NCBI GenBank assembly: GCA_017439345.1
Contig: JAFSJJ010000044.1
Location: 124,001 to 188,000 of the forward strand
DNA from: Synergistaceae bacterium
Lineage (GTDB): Bacteria > Synergistota > Synergistia > Synergistales > Aminobacteriaceae
Length of the DNA: 64,000 nucleotides
Direction of reading: 5' to 3'
Shown here: in pieces, positions 7,663 to 17,440 of the stretch
How the letters are laid out: each line of letters begins with the position of its first letter
Numbering within the stretch: position 1 is the first letter of the stretch
Program-made: the position numbers and the translations under genes
The notes under the pieces: model-generated
Databases searched by the model: none
The model's input: the letters and a program-made list of their open reading frames with translations, nothing else
Told to the model about the DNA's origin: nothing

Positions 7663-10600
7663 ATGCACAGGAAATTTTTTATCTTCACCGCTTTACTTCT
7701 CCTCATTTGTTCACCTGCACTTGCCGAGCCCCGCTTGTGGTCAGTGCATAACAGCTACGTTACTGTTGGTTCTACTGTCGGTTCTGATGACTACTTCAAG
7801 ACAGATTTATCGACAGCAAAATTTTTAAACGTTGATCTCGAAGTTGTTGACGATAATACAGCACTTCTTCCGGATATCAACATTAATGACCGTGAATCGA
7901 TTCCCAAATTAACGATTAGTAACGGCAATTATTCTTACTTCACAGGCAGCCTTGTAGAAGAAGTTTCGGGAGGTTCAAAGACTTTCGAGATTGCACGCAC
8001 AGACACTCTCGTACATAATGAAGTCGGCTACAAGAGAACGGGATATAACACACCAGGCTACACAGCTACTAATGAAGAAGGGGACTGGGTACACTTCATG
8101 TTTAATGCTGACGGAGGCATGAACGGAGCGACAGTAACTTGGCCTGATTATGAATCATTAACAGGAGGCAGCGGAACAGTTCCGAATTTCAAGACTACAA
8201 AAGAACAGCTTGATGACATTGTGCCTTATATCGAATATTTTGGAACGCAGGCAGAAGGCTACGAGGAAGGCTGGCTTGCTGTTGAGGGCTTCAAGTGGCG
8301 TTTTGTGAAATCTTCGGACGTAACTAAAGCTGTAACTACTGACGTAAAAATAACTCTTCAGGTAATCGGCAGCTATAATCACGCTGATGATTGTGGTGAG
8401 GATGAGACATACTATGACGGTACAGGGCAGCAACCTATTGTCATTGAAGCCGGTCAACTTCTTTCAGGCGAAGTGAGATTTGAAAAGGGTAATAATGACA
8501 TGCTTTTTTATAACATGCCTAATCAGACAGTCCTGAGATATTACAAAGGTGATAACAAGGACGAATGCTATCAATGGCGTTTTATCCCTAATATGTATCC
8601 TCATAATACCCAAGACTCGAAAGACTCAGTACAGTTAGGTGCGAGTTACGGCTTCTCTGTTCCTCTCAAGAATGGGAAACCCGATTACAAATACACGCAA
8701 TACTTTGGCTCTGGTGTAGGTCTCGTAGTGTATAGGACATTTACACCTGAAATTTTAGCTGCAACAGGTAAAGCTACCATGACAATAGGCGGAGGGAATT
8801 ACTGGCTCAAGAATACCGATGATGAAAAAATCGAGGACGTTTCAGGCTCGAAGACCTACACACTTTTCAGCAGGACATCATTGTTAGACAGTTATTTCGA
8901 GTTCAACTATCTTGTGCCCGGTTACCGCAAAGTCTATTTCACTTACATCAATGACTCATACTCAACAAGAGGCGTGAACTTCATGGACGAGGCAGGCACG
9001 CTCGGCGGACAAAGTATAAGCTGGAGTTTCCCAGGTGAGGCCGACTGGATTAGCTACAGTTCAACACTCCATGAATATCAGGGCAGGGAAGAATTGCTCG
9101 CTTCAAGATATATTCCCTATGTTGAAGCAATTTCAAAGGATAATTATATTACTGAGATAAAATACGGCTTCGTTGAATCTCCTGACCTGGACGGCAGCAA
9201 ATTCGTTACACCTGAACACTTCGCGTCGATGGGTATAAATCTGATAGTCTGGGGTGAAGAAGGGACTTCAACGTTAGACTTTGACACCAAAAACAATGAT
9301 GTAATTTACAACAGTCATTCATTCAAATTAGATAATCCTATTCCTTTTAAAGCCGAATACGGTTACAGAATAGGAGTTATTGTTGATATTTATCCCGAAG
9401 TCGGCCCTACATGGGAGGATTTTAGTTCCTGGCTAGGTGAAGGTAACAGCCATCTTGACGCAAATAAAGCTATCGGATACAACTGGATATTCGATAATTT
9501 ACCGTCTGTAAGCCAAATGAACAGACTCGGTGATGATTTCGATAACGTAGCGGATAACATCGCAGACTCTCTAAGTGAAGACGTGTCGGAAATTATGCCT
9601 GTAGAACGTGAAGAAATGGGCGACGAGACGGGATTTATGCTTGATGTTATAAACGACATAGAACAGACAGAAAGCGTTGACGTTATCGGAAGATTCAAGC
9701 AGCTCAACGTTACTGAGTCAGGAACTTTCGCAGTGAAAGTTACTCTTCCTGATGAGCTATACGACGAAATAGAGGGTGCAGCTTCAAGAGATTTGGTAGT
9801 GTATCCGATTACCAATAGTGAAATTTCAGAGCCAGAATCTGAATCGGAGGCAGAGTCAGAGTCAGCCTCTGCTTCAGCTGCAAGAGTTTCCGGAGGTATC
9901 AAAGTTTCAAGACCTGTAAGGACTTCAGCGAGTAATAAATCATCAGGAAAGTTATTAGCTTCTGACGGCAAGACATTCAACACGATTGACAAGAAAGAAT
10001 TCATTCTAACAGTGCCTTTGACCAAAGCAGAATATGAAGACTACACGAATTACGGTTTGTATCTCGGCCTTAAGACAGCAAGCGACACACCGGCTCCGGC
10101 AGTCCCTGATATCAAGTCCCCTGATGAGACTCCGGACACTGAGTCACAGGATACTAAACCAGGCATTGAATCTCCTGACAACGAGCCTGAAGTTGAAGAT
10201 GACTCGCAGTATGATTATCTTAACCAGAATATTGATCCTGCTGTGAAAGCTGCAATCATGAAACTAATCAGCACTGATTACGAGATAAAAACTTTTATCG
10301 AAGCTATAAAATCTAATGACATAACGAAATATAATAACAATGTTGCAGTCAACAAGAGACACTTTGAGACAATTTCGGGCGATCTTACGAATGCAGAATT
10401 AATCAGCGTCATGCCTGCTTTCACATTCAGTGCGAACGAGCATATTGTTATCATAATGAAAGTATCTGCGGACTTGGCCAATCAGCAAGAGTTACACCTT
10501 TATACGCTCAAGGGTGCTGAGGTCGCAGGGGCAAGCCTAAAGTTCGTGAGGTTCTCGTCAAATCCCGACACCAATGAAGACTCAGGAGCGATGTTCTTTA

Positions 10601-10836
10601 ACTCTAGGGGAACAGCTAAGATAAAGACTCTGACAGAAAATATTGTTTACCTGGCTGCGGAGTTCTCGAAAGGTTCATATGCTCCGTTAGTCTTAACAGG
10701 TACGGCAAAGATTGAAGAGCCTGAAAAAACTTACTCTGATAATATACTCGGCTCATCTTCAGGAGGCTGCAATTCTGGTCTATTTGCTTCAGGTGCTTTA
10801 ATGCTCTTGTTGTTGATGTTCGTTAAGAGAAAATAA
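7663..10836 (+). CDS. Large surface protein with Synergist-CTERM-like sorting tail
   Basis: A 1057-residue exported protein. Residues 1-21 are a signal peptide (ending SPALA). Two diverged ~200-residue units follow, beginning near residues 83 and 372; each has a GNY, an SGxSKT, an RTxxL, a PGY and a PYVE element. A second part has an acidic Glu/Ser run (PESESEAESESASAS, about 722-745) and a Pro/Asp/Glu linker (about 805-855), then a beta-rich domain. The C-terminus has SSGGCNSG, a hydrophobic helix and VKRK, which fits the Synergist-CTERM sorting signal. It is inferred to be anchored at the cell surface. It is single-gene, with its own promoter and terminator. Confidence 0.85.
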   Translation: MHRKFFIFTALLLLICSPALAEPRLWSVHNSYVTVGSTVGSDDYFKTDLSTAKFLNVDLEVVDDNTALLPDININDRESIPKLTISNGNYSYFTGSLVEEVSGGSKTFEIARTDTLVHNEVGYKRTGYNTPGYTATNEEGDWVHFMFNADGGMNGATVTWPDYESLTGGSGTVPNFKTTKEQLDDIVPYIEYFGTQAEGYEEGWLAVEGFKWRFVKSSDVTKAVTTDVKITLQVIGSYNHADDCGEDETYYDGTGQQPIVIEAGQLLSGEVRFEKGNNDMLFYNMPNQTVLRYYKGDNKDECYQWRFIPNMYPHNTQDSKDSVQLGASYGFSVPLKNGKPDYKYTQYFGSGVGLVVYRTFTPEILAATGKATMTIGGGNYWLKNTDDEKIEDVSGSKTYTLFSRTSLLDSYFEFNYLVPGYRKVYFTYINDSYSTRGVNFMDEAGTLGGQSISWSFPGEADWISYSSTLHEYQGREELLASRYIPYVEAISKDNYITEIKYGFVESPDLDGSKFVTPEHFASMGINLIVWGEEGTSTLDFDTKNNDVIYNSHSFKLDNPIPFKAEYGYRIGVIVDIYPEVGPTWEDFSSWLGEGNSHLDANKAIGYNWIFDNLPSVSQMNRLGDDFDNVADNIADSLSEDVSEIMPVEREEMGDETGFMLDVINDIEQTESVDVIGRFKQLNVTESGTFAVKVTLPDELYDEIEGAASRDLVVYPITNSEISEPESESEAESESASASAARVSGGIKVSRPVRTSASNKSSGKLLASDGKTFNTIDKKEFILTVPLTKAEYEDYTNYGLYLGLKTASDTPAPAVPDIKSPDETPDTESQDTKPGIESPDNEPEVEDDSQYDYLNQNIDPAVKAAIMKLISTDYEIKTFIEAIKSNDITKYNNNVAVNKRHFETISGDLTNAELISVMPAFTFSANEHIVIIMKVSADLANQQELHLYTLKGAEVAGASLKFVRFSSNPDTNEDSGAMFFNSRGTAKIKTLTENIVYLAAEFSKGSYAPLVLTGTAKIEEPEKTYSDNILGSSSGGCNSGLFASGALMLLLLMFVKRK

Positions 10837-10841
10837 TAATA

Positions 10842-10873
10842 TTAGCCCCCAAGCTTCGGGGGTTATTTTTTTT
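10842..10873 (+). terminator. Rho-independent terminator
   Basis: CCCCC (10846-10850) pairs with GGGGG (10858-10862), extended by wobble and A-T pairs outward, followed by TTATTTTTTTT. It ends the surface protein gene and overlaps the 3' end of the convergent flagellin gene. Confidence 0.85.
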
Positions 10874-13139
10874 ATTGCAGGAGACTCAAAACGCTTCGTG
10901 GCATTCCGTTAGCCTGCGATAACATTGCTGTCCCTGACTCAGTTAATATTTGCAGTCTCACAAATTCCATCATTTCTTTAGCCATATCTGCGTCGCGAAT
11001 TCTGCTCTCTGCCTGAGAAAGATTCAAGCTCGTAGTCTCAAGGTTCTCTTCTGTCCATTCTAAGGCGTTCTGATAAGAACCTATTTTGGCTCTGTTTGAA
11101 GCAACTTTTTCTATTGCACGATCGATTAAAGTTATTGATTGAGAAGCTGACTCTCTGGTCAAAACGTTCACAGTGTCTATGCCTATTGCGTGAGCCCCCG
11201 AGTCGTCAAGCTGAATGATAAAGTCTTCGCCCATGTTAGCTCCCGTTTGAAGTATCGTTGTGTTGTCGGTCAAGTGAATTAATGTCTCGTAAGTGTCGCC
11301 CTTAGTCTGAATGAATTTCTTTGCGCTCTCTGACCATAGAGTATTAATTCCCCTCATTGAGTCAATTTTCACGTCAACGGCAGGAGTAATAAGCCCCCTG
11401 AAGTCAGCCTTTGCAGCAGTGATTCCCGAAGCTATGCACTTGTTAGAGTGGGCATCGTAAACGTTAGCTGTGAACTTGCTCTCTTGAGACTCTTGAATAG
11501 TGTTAAGTCCTAATGCATTGAGAATCTCTTCTGCGCCTGAAAAATGAATTTCACCTTCACGGCCTGTAACTACGCTGCGGATTACCAGAGTCCCGGGAAC
11601 TGACTCGCTTGTGTTCTCGATAGGATCATCATAAACGTAATTAGCAAAGTGATTCAAGTCCTGAGTATATTCTTTCTGGCCGAGTCCGTTAGCTATAGCG
11701 TCATTAATTTTTTTCGCAAACGTTGTGAGTGTGTCGCCTTTATCTATATAAATTGAAGTAGTCTTTGTGCCTTGAGTAAGCGTGATTTTTTGAGGTTCTT
11801 CAAGCAGATTAACTCCTGAAGATGATACGAAGCTCGTTAATTCCGAAAGTTTTGTATCAGGTTCAGCAGGACACGTAACGGGTTCAGTAGAGTCAGACTG
11901 CGCGTCTTCTGCAATTTTCTCTGCGAAAGTGTTTACTAGATCCGAAGCCCATGTTGATGAGCTTGAGTTAAACATCATGCCCCCTGAAGAACTCGATAAA
12001 TTATAAAACTCTCCGCTTGAATCTGTTTTAGGTCCTACAACAGTTAATTGAATATCGTCTGCTTGTGTCGTTGAGTCTCCTGCAAGTGCTTCCTGAACGT
12101 CTGACTCTGTAACACTTGAACCGCCGTGATGATCTACGTCCGTAACGAGTATCATATAACGGCTTTGAAGGACATCACTTCCCGAAATAATATTATCGTC
12201 GTAAGAATCTCTGTAATAATCCGCTGCTGTCTTGACTGCATAATAATTATTAACATCGCCGCCGTTTGCTGTAATAGGGTCAAGCAGTGCATTTATTTCG
12301 TCTATATCGCCTGACCAAAGCTCTCCGTCAGTGTACGTGTAGGCTTTCACCTGTTCATCAGCCGGGTTGCTTGTTCCGTAAGTGCATATGCCTATTTCAA
12401 CGTTGCTGACGCCTTCGGATTTTATGTTCTGAACAAATTCGCTTATGTTATCTTTGACTGCCTGAATCTTATCGCCCATTGAGCCGGATACATCGATAAG
12501 AAATAATACTTTGACTGCTTCGACTGAGGCATCACTTGAAGACTCATTAATTCTGCTCATTATGTTAGTCTTCTGAACCTGAGCCTGTCCCGGATCTGTA
12601 GTGATTTCGAGTCTGTAATTGCCCTCGTTGTTAATTTTCTGGTTGAACTGGTCAGTAATCATGAGTCCGCCGTTGATATTAACTTGAACGTTCTGATCTG
12701 TTGATGACCATGAAGCCTGGCTGCTCCCGTCAAGTAATCTTTTTCTGTTGAACTGTGTATTATGTGCAATGTTGTCAATCTGGTCTCGTAACTGGTCGAT
12801 TTCTAGCTGAATAAATCCCCTGTCCTGAGCCGTTAGAGTATCATTCGCTGACTGTACAGCAAGTTCACGCATTCTCTGAAGCATTGAGTTAATTGTCTCA
12901 AGTGAACCTTCTGCAGTCTGTAAAAACGAAATTCCGTCTTTAGTGTTCTGAGCAGCCATGTTGAGTCCCCGAACTTGAGAGCGCATTTTCTCACTGATTG
13001 CGTATCCTGAAGCGTCATCGGCAGCCGAGTTAATCCGCAGTCCTGATGATAATTTGCGTATCGAGTTCTCCATTGCCTTACTTGTCGAGTTCAGAGCATT
13101 GAATGCCCTTATAGCCGGAATGTTGTGAGTGATTCGCAT
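10872..13139 (-). CDS. Flagellin with an inserted von Willebrand factor A domain
   Basis: A 755-residue flagellin. Residues 1-140 are a standard N-terminal D0/D1 (MRITHNIPAIRAFNAL, SSGLRINSAADDASGYAIS, IDQLRDQIDNIA) and 660-755 a standard C-terminal D1/D0 (SRIRDADMAKEMMEF, LSQANGMPRSVLSLL). Between them residues about 208-411 form a complete VWA fold: VLFLIDVSGSMG with the metal site D216-x-S-x-S220, then IGICTYG, GGD (293-295) and ILVTD (D334). A flagellin_IN-like part follows (ITLTQGTKTTSIYI). The frame opens at 13154, but GGAGG sits just after that ATG and eight bases before the ATG at 13139, so 13139 is chosen. An adhesive filament is inferred. Confidence 0.92.
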   Translation of the reverse strand: MRITHNIPAIRAFNALNSTSKAMENSIRKLSSGLRINSAADDASGYAISEKMRSQVRGLNMAAQNTKDGISFLQTAEGSLETINSMLQRMRELAVQSANDTLTAQDRGFIQLEIDQLRDQIDNIAHNTQFNRKRLLDGSSQASWSSTDQNVQVNINGGLMITDQFNQKINNEGNYRLEITTDPGQAQVQKTNIMSRINESSSDASVEAVKVLFLIDVSGSMGDKIQAVKDNISEFVQNIKSEGVSNVEIGICTYGTSNPADEQVKAYTYTDGELWSGDIDEINALLDPITANGGDVNNYYAVKTAADYYRDSYDDNIISGSDVLQSRYMILVTDVDHHGGSSVTESDVQEALAGDSTTQADDIQLTVVGPKTDSSGEFYNLSSSSGGMMFNSSSSTWASDLVNTFAEKIAEDAQSDSTEPVTCPAEPDTKLSELTSFVSSSGVNLLEEPQKITLTQGTKTTSIYIDKGDTLTTFAKKINDAIANGLGQKEYTQDLNHFANYVYDDPIENTSESVPGTLVIRSVVTGREGEIHFSGAEEILNALGLNTIQESQESKFTANVYDAHSNKCIASGITAAKADFRGLITPAVDVKIDSMRGINTLWSESAKKFIQTKGDTYETLIHLTDNTTILQTGANMGEDFIIQLDDSGAHAIGIDTVNVLTRESASQSITLIDRAIEKVASNRAKIGSYQNALEWTEENLETTSLNLSQAESRIRDADMAKEMMEFVRLQILTESGTAMLSQANGMPRSVLSLLQ

Positions 13140-13162
13140 TGTTTCAGCCTCCATGTAAATTT

Positions 13163-13189
13163 TTATCGTATTGCTAAAGAATATCTTCC
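13163..13189 (-). promoter_or_regulatory. Weak sigma-28-like promoter for the flagellin gene
   Basis: On the minus strand TACGATAA (13163-13170) matches the CGATAA core of the flagellar sigma -10 element. At the expected 15-base spacing the upstream element is GGAA rather than TAAA. It overlaps the end of dprA and lies 23-30 bases before the flagellin start. This is a partial match only. Confidence 0.3.
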
Positions 13190-14278
13190 TGCTTCTCCGT
13201 TAATAAGTCCGTTTGCTTCAAGTTCTATTAAGACTCCCTGAATCGTAACGAAATCGAGTCCGCTCTCTGATAATAAATCATCGGTCGTAATTCGTTCGTG
13301 TTTCTGAATCAGCGAGTAAATAATTTTCTCCTCGTCAGAATTTAAACTTAAAGCATTTTGTGAATCTTCGTGAGATTTATTGCTATTATCGTCAAGATTT
13401 ATCTCAAACTGTGTATTTCCTGCAATCGAGTTAATGAACTCCTCAAGACTCGTTAATGCTCCTGTGCCCTTATTGAGTAACTCATTGCTGCCCTTGAAAG
13501 AGTCCTCGTTAATGCGTCCCGGAACAGATAAGACTTCGCGGCCAAGTTCGAGTCCAAGATTAGCCGTTTTCATAGCTCCTCCGCCCTCAGGAGACTCGAC
13601 GATGACGACTCGAGAAGCAAGGGCTGCGATGATTCTATTGCGTTCAGAGAATCTCCAGACCTCACCGCCGGAAGTCATGGGGTATTCTGTGATTAACGCT
13701 CCGTGTTCAAGAATTCGCGAGAATAATTCTTTGTGTTCAGCAGGATATGTTTTCTCGAGTCCAGTTCCGAACACTGCAACTGTTCTCCCGTCAAAGTCAA
13801 GACATCCCCTGTGTGCAGAAGCGTCAATGCCCTTTGCTCCTCCGCTGATGATTATTATATTTCGTTGTGAAGCCAGACTTGCGAGTCTGTAAGCAACATC
13901 ATGACCGTATGAGCTGCATTTTCTTGTTCCTACTATTGCAACCGAAGGCAGAGATAAAATATTTGCGTTCCCCCTGATATAAATTCCAATCGGAGGCTTC
14001 TTCAAGTCGCGTAACTTTTCGGGATAATCTAAATCTTGAGCCGTTATGAATCTTGCATCAAGTTTCTCTGCGTGTTCGAGTTCACGTTCTGCCCAGCCGT
14101 CTTTTGCGATAATCCCTGCGAGTCTGTTCTGAACACTTTTGCTCATCTCCAGTTCTTCCCAGAATGACTCGCCCTTGAATAAGTCTTCAGGTTCATAATT
14201 TTCACACAGCTTCATAAATATTTCATAGGGTGCTTTGATTGCGTTTAACAGCAAGCCTGCTTTTATTGTCGTATTCAT
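13163..14278 (-). CDS. dprA: DNA processing protein DprA
   Basis: A 371-residue DprA/Smf protein, which loads RecA on incoming single-stranded DNA during natural transformation. The Rossmann-like core has VAIVGTRKCSSYG, IISGGAKGIDASAH and TVAVFGTGLEKTYPAEH, followed by GALITEYP and SERNRIIAALA. A winged-helix DprA_WH domain is at the C-terminus (about 310-371). An N-terminal helical part covers 1-80. It precedes the flagellin gene by 23 bases on the same strand. Other competence genes (comEC, comEA, comF) lie elsewhere in the window. Confidence 0.94.
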   Translation of the reverse strand: MNTTIKAGLLLNAIKAPYEIFMKLCENYEPEDLFKGESFWEELEMSKSVQNRLAGIIAKDGWAERELEHAEKLDARFITAQDLDYPEKLRDLKKPPIGIYIRGNANILSLPSVAIVGTRKCSSYGHDVAYRLASLASQRNIIIISGGAKGIDASAHRGCLDFDGRTVAVFGTGLEKTYPAEHKELFSRILEHGALITEYPMTSGGEVWRFSERNRIIAALASRVVIVESPEGGGAMKTANLGLELGREVLSVPGRINEDSFKGSNELLNKGTGALTSLEEFINSIAGNTQFEINLDDNSNKSHEDSQNALSLNSDEEKIIYSLIQKHERITTDDLLSESGLDFVTIQGVLIELEANGLINGEAGRYSLAIR

Positions 14279-14318
14279 GCTATTATTTTATTATTTATTT
14301 TTCAGGAGGCAAAAAATT

Positions 14319-16286
14319 TTGTGTAACGGGAAAACTTTTTATATCACGACACCGATTTATTACGTTAATGACATACCGCATATCGGACACGCTTACACGA
14401 CTATAGCATGTGATACGATTTCACGATACAAGCGCATGAAGGGCTATGATGTTCACTTCTTAACAGGGACTGACGAACACGGCCAAAAGATCCAGACTTC
14501 AGCCGAAGCTAAGGGCAAGACTCCTCAGGAACTTGTTGACGAGATTCACCAGAACTTCAAGCACTTATGGGAAGTCCTTAACATCAGCAACGATGACTTT
14601 ATCAGGACGACCGAGCCGAGACACATTAAAGTCGTTCAAGCAATGTTTAAGAAACTCATGGATCAGGGAGATATTTACAAAGGCACTTACACCGGATATT
14701 ATTGCATTCCCTGTGAAACTTACGTCCCAGAGTCCAGCATGGGCGAGAATAAAACTTGTCCCGAATGCGGAAGACCTTTAACTATTATGGAAGAAGAGAG
14801 CTACTTTTTCAGGGCATCTAAATATGTTCCTGAACTCATAAAATTTTATGAAGCTAATCTCAAAGCCGTAATGCCCCGAATCCGCTACAACGAGATAATG
14901 AGCTTTCTTAAAGGCGGAGTCAAAGATCAGTCTGTCTCGAGAACTTCAATTAAGTGGGGTATACCTGTACCAGGAGACGAGAAGCATGTTATATACGTGT
15001 GGTTCGATGCGCTGATTAATTATGCGTCTGCGATAGGCTATCTCGATGACCCCGAAAACTTCAATCACTGGTGGCCGTACGTTCATCACATGGTCGGCAA
15101 GGACATAATCCGCTTTCACTGTGTCATATGGCACTTAATGTTATTGGCTCTGGGCTTGAGTCTCCCTGTCAGCGTCATTGCTCACGGCTGGTGGACTAGA
15201 GATGGCGACAAAATGAGCAAGTCCAAAGGCAATGTAGTCGATCCCTTCAAAGTTGTTAGCGAGTACGGACTTGACCCCTTCAGATATTTTTTATTGCGTG
15301 AAGTACCTTTTGGGAATGACGGCGATTTCAGCGAGCTTGCATTAATCGGGAGAATTAACAGCGACTTAGCTAACGACTTGGGAAATTTATTAAACCGGAC
15401 TCTTCAGATGATAAAGAATTATCGTAACGGTGTAGTTCCTGAGTGTAAAGATTCAAGCTCCGAGTTAAGCACTATGGCAGCAAATATTCTTGATAGAGTC
15501 GACTCCTTCATGAATAACTTTGCGTTTAATGAGGCGTTAAAAGCTGTATGGGAGTTCATATCACGTGCTAACAAGTTCATTGATGAAACTATGCCGTGGA
15601 AGCTCGCGAAAGAGTCAGACTCAAGCTCACAGGAGAAATTAAATTTTGTGCTGTTAAATCTCTATGAAGCATTGAGGCTCTCTGCTCTGTTAATAGCTCC
15701 GGTAATGCCTGACACTGCAAAACGAATCTGGAGTCAATTAGGACTCGAAGGCGAACCGGTAAAATTTTTATACGACTCGTTCAAATGGGGAGAAGGAACA
15801 GGGAAAATAATAAATAAAGCTGAAATCCTATTCTCAAGAATTGATATAAAGGAATGGCAGAAATCACAGGAGGCAAAGAAAATGTCAGAACAAGAATTAA
15901 ACTCAGGCTCAGAGTCAGAAGCAAAACCTGTAATCGAACACGAAGCCGAGATCAGCATTGACGACTTCAAAACGGTTGAGATGAGAGTCGCGAAGATTAC
16001 TAAATGTGAGGAAATTCCGCGCTCAAAGAAATTATACAAGCTCGAAGTAGATCTAGGCTATGAGACTCGGACAGTGTGCTCAGGGATAAAAGCATTCTTT
16101 ACACCTGAAGAACTCGAAGGACGCGTAATAATTCTCGTTACGAACTTGAAGCCGGTGAAATTATGCGGAGTCGAAAGCAACGGAATGATTCTCGCTGCAA
16201 GTGTCAAGAAGGACGGAGTATCAGAACAGCTGACGTTATTAGAACCTGCTGACAAAAATATTCCATTAGGGAGCAGAGTGAGCTGA
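14319..16286 (+). CDS. metG: Methionyl-tRNA synthetase
   Basis: A 655-residue class I synthetase charging tRNA-Met in the cytoplasm. HIGH is at residues 21-24, the zinc knuckle has CIPC and CPEC pairs near 130-150, and KMSKS is at 298-302. A C-terminal EMAP/tRNA-binding domain (about 545-655) starts at SIDDFKTVEMRVAKI. A long frame extends upstream to 14235, but AGGAGG at 14304-14309 sits nine bases before TTG 14319, and the protein then starts at the conserved KTFYITTPIYYVND. The DUF2157 gene starts two bases after the stop. Confidence 0.95.
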   Translation: MCNGKTFYITTPIYYVNDIPHIGHAYTTIACDTISRYKRMKGYDVHFLTGTDEHGQKIQTSAEAKGKTPQELVDEIHQNFKHLWEVLNISNDDFIRTTEPRHIKVVQAMFKKLMDQGDIYKGTYTGYYCIPCETYVPESSMGENKTCPECGRPLTIMEEESYFFRASKYVPELIKFYEANLKAVMPRIRYNEIMSFLKGGVKDQSVSRTSIKWGIPVPGDEKHVIYVWFDALINYASAIGYLDDPENFNHWWPYVHHMVGKDIIRFHCVIWHLMLLALGLSLPVSVIAHGWWTRDGDKMSKSKGNVVDPFKVVSEYGLDPFRYFLLREVPFGNDGDFSELALIGRINSDLANDLGNLLNRTLQMIKNYRNGVVPECKDSSSELSTMAANILDRVDSFMNNFAFNEALKAVWEFISRANKFIDETMPWKLAKESDSSSQEKLNFVLLNLYEALRLSALLIAPVMPDTAKRIWSQLGLEGEPVKFLYDSFKWGEGTGKIINKAEILFSRIDIKEWQKSQEAKKMSEQELNSGSESEAKPVIEHEAEISIDDFKTVEMRVAKITKCEEIPRSKKLYKLEVDLGYETRTVCSGIKAFFTPEELEGRVIILVTNLKPVKLCGVESNGMILAASVKKDGVSEQLTLLEPADKNIPLGSRVS

Positions 16287-16288
16287 AG

Positions 16289-17431
16289 ATGACTCAAATT
16301 CGCAAACGTGATATGGAATTCTTGAACGGTGAAATAGACTGCTGGCTTGAGAATAACATAATCACCGATGAACAGGCAGATGAAATACTTGAACTCTACG
16401 AGATCAAGAAGAGTAACTTGCGGATGATATTATTCATTGCAGGAGGAATTTTATTAGGACTCGGCGGAGTCTGCTTTGCTGCTGCACAGTGGCACGAGCT
16501 TCCCAAATTATTGCGTGTCTTCATGATAATCGGGGGCTATCTTGGTTCACTCGCATTGTACTTTATAACCGGTAAATCTAATACGCGTTCGGGGCGTTCG
16601 TTCCTGTTACTGGCGAGCATAATATTAGGCTCAGGGATATTCTTAATCACAAGAATGTATGATATAAAACTCGAATTCCGGGAAATTATAGGCTGGTGGA
16701 CTCTCGCAGCGTTACTTACAGCGACAATTGCAAAAGATTTCTGGCAGGTATATTTATCTCAAATTTTAGCGTTCTTGTATCTTCATGCTATCTCAGCGAT
16801 AGATATATTTGCTCTCGAATTCATGAGTCTTGCAAGAGTCGAGATAACTTCATTTTTCTCACCGGTTCAAGCGTTTATATTAATAGCTGCCCTCTGGTTC
16901 ACGTGCTGGAGGGTCAACGATAGACTCGCAGTGAATATAAATACCCTTCTAACGATATTATTATTTGCATCGAGAATGACTCTTTGTTTCGGAGGCACTG
17001 TAACTCTTATTATTCTTGCACTCTCAGGAGCGTTATTATCGTTCATAGGACGCTGGCATGACTCGCAGGTAACAGGACTCTTAATGCTGGGCATGTTCGG
17101 CTTATTATTAACTTGGCCGGAGTTCTGGCGCGGTGAGGCATTCATTGAGAACACAAAATATTTGTCCGTAGCAAGTGCATTAGTCATAGCTCCTGTAATG
17201 ATTATAAATATTTATCGGGGACATTCAGGCACAGGAATAATATTCTGCGCATTGTTGATTTCGCGATACTTTTTCGATCACTTGTTCGGCTATGTACCAA
17301 AGGCATGGGGATTTACTTTACTGGGAATAATCTTCATGATAGCGGCGTTATTTTTCGGACGGATAAAAAGATATTTCGTGAAAGACGTTCATGAAGTCAA
17401 AGAAGTAAAAGAAGAGCTTCAGGAAGAATAA
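16289..17431 (+). CDS. DUF2157 membrane protein
   Basis: A 380-residue polytopic membrane protein. The soluble N-terminal part (about 1-45, with LENNIITDEQADEILELY) and the first membrane helix with GGILLGLGGVCFAAAQW are typical of DUF2157. About ten to eleven hydrophobic segments follow, and the last 20 residues are a charged tail rich in Lys, Glu and Val. Function is unknown. It is coupled to metG (start two bases after the metG stop) and followed by a terminator. Confidence 0.8.
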   Translation: MTQIRKRDMEFLNGEIDCWLENNIITDEQADEILELYEIKKSNLRMILFIAGGILLGLGGVCFAAAQWHELPKLLRVFMIIGGYLGSLALYFITGKSNTRSGRSFLLLASIILGSGIFLITRMYDIKLEFREIIGWWTLAALLTATIAKDFWQVYLSQILAFLYLHAISAIDIFALEFMSLARVEITSFFSPVQAFILIAALWFTCWRVNDRLAVNINTLLTILLFASRMTLCFGGTVTLIILALSGALLSFIGRWHDSQVTGLLMLGMFGLLLTWPEFWRGEAFIENTKYLSVASALVIAPVMIINIYRGHSGTGIIFCALLISRYFFDHLFGYVPKAWGFTLLGIIFMIAALFFGRIKRYFVKDVHEVKEVKEELQEE

Positions 17432-17440
17432 AAAAACTTG

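Noticed and set aside
9390-10025. Long antisense frame (211 codons) opposite the surface protein
   Set aside because: It is rich in Ser from the Glu/Ser repeat read backwards, has no ribosome site and lies fully inside a well-supported gene.
14235-14318. 28-residue N-terminal extension of methionyl-tRNA synthetase
   Set aside because: It overlaps the divergent dprA start and lacks a ribosome site; TTG 14319 with AGGAGG is clearly better.
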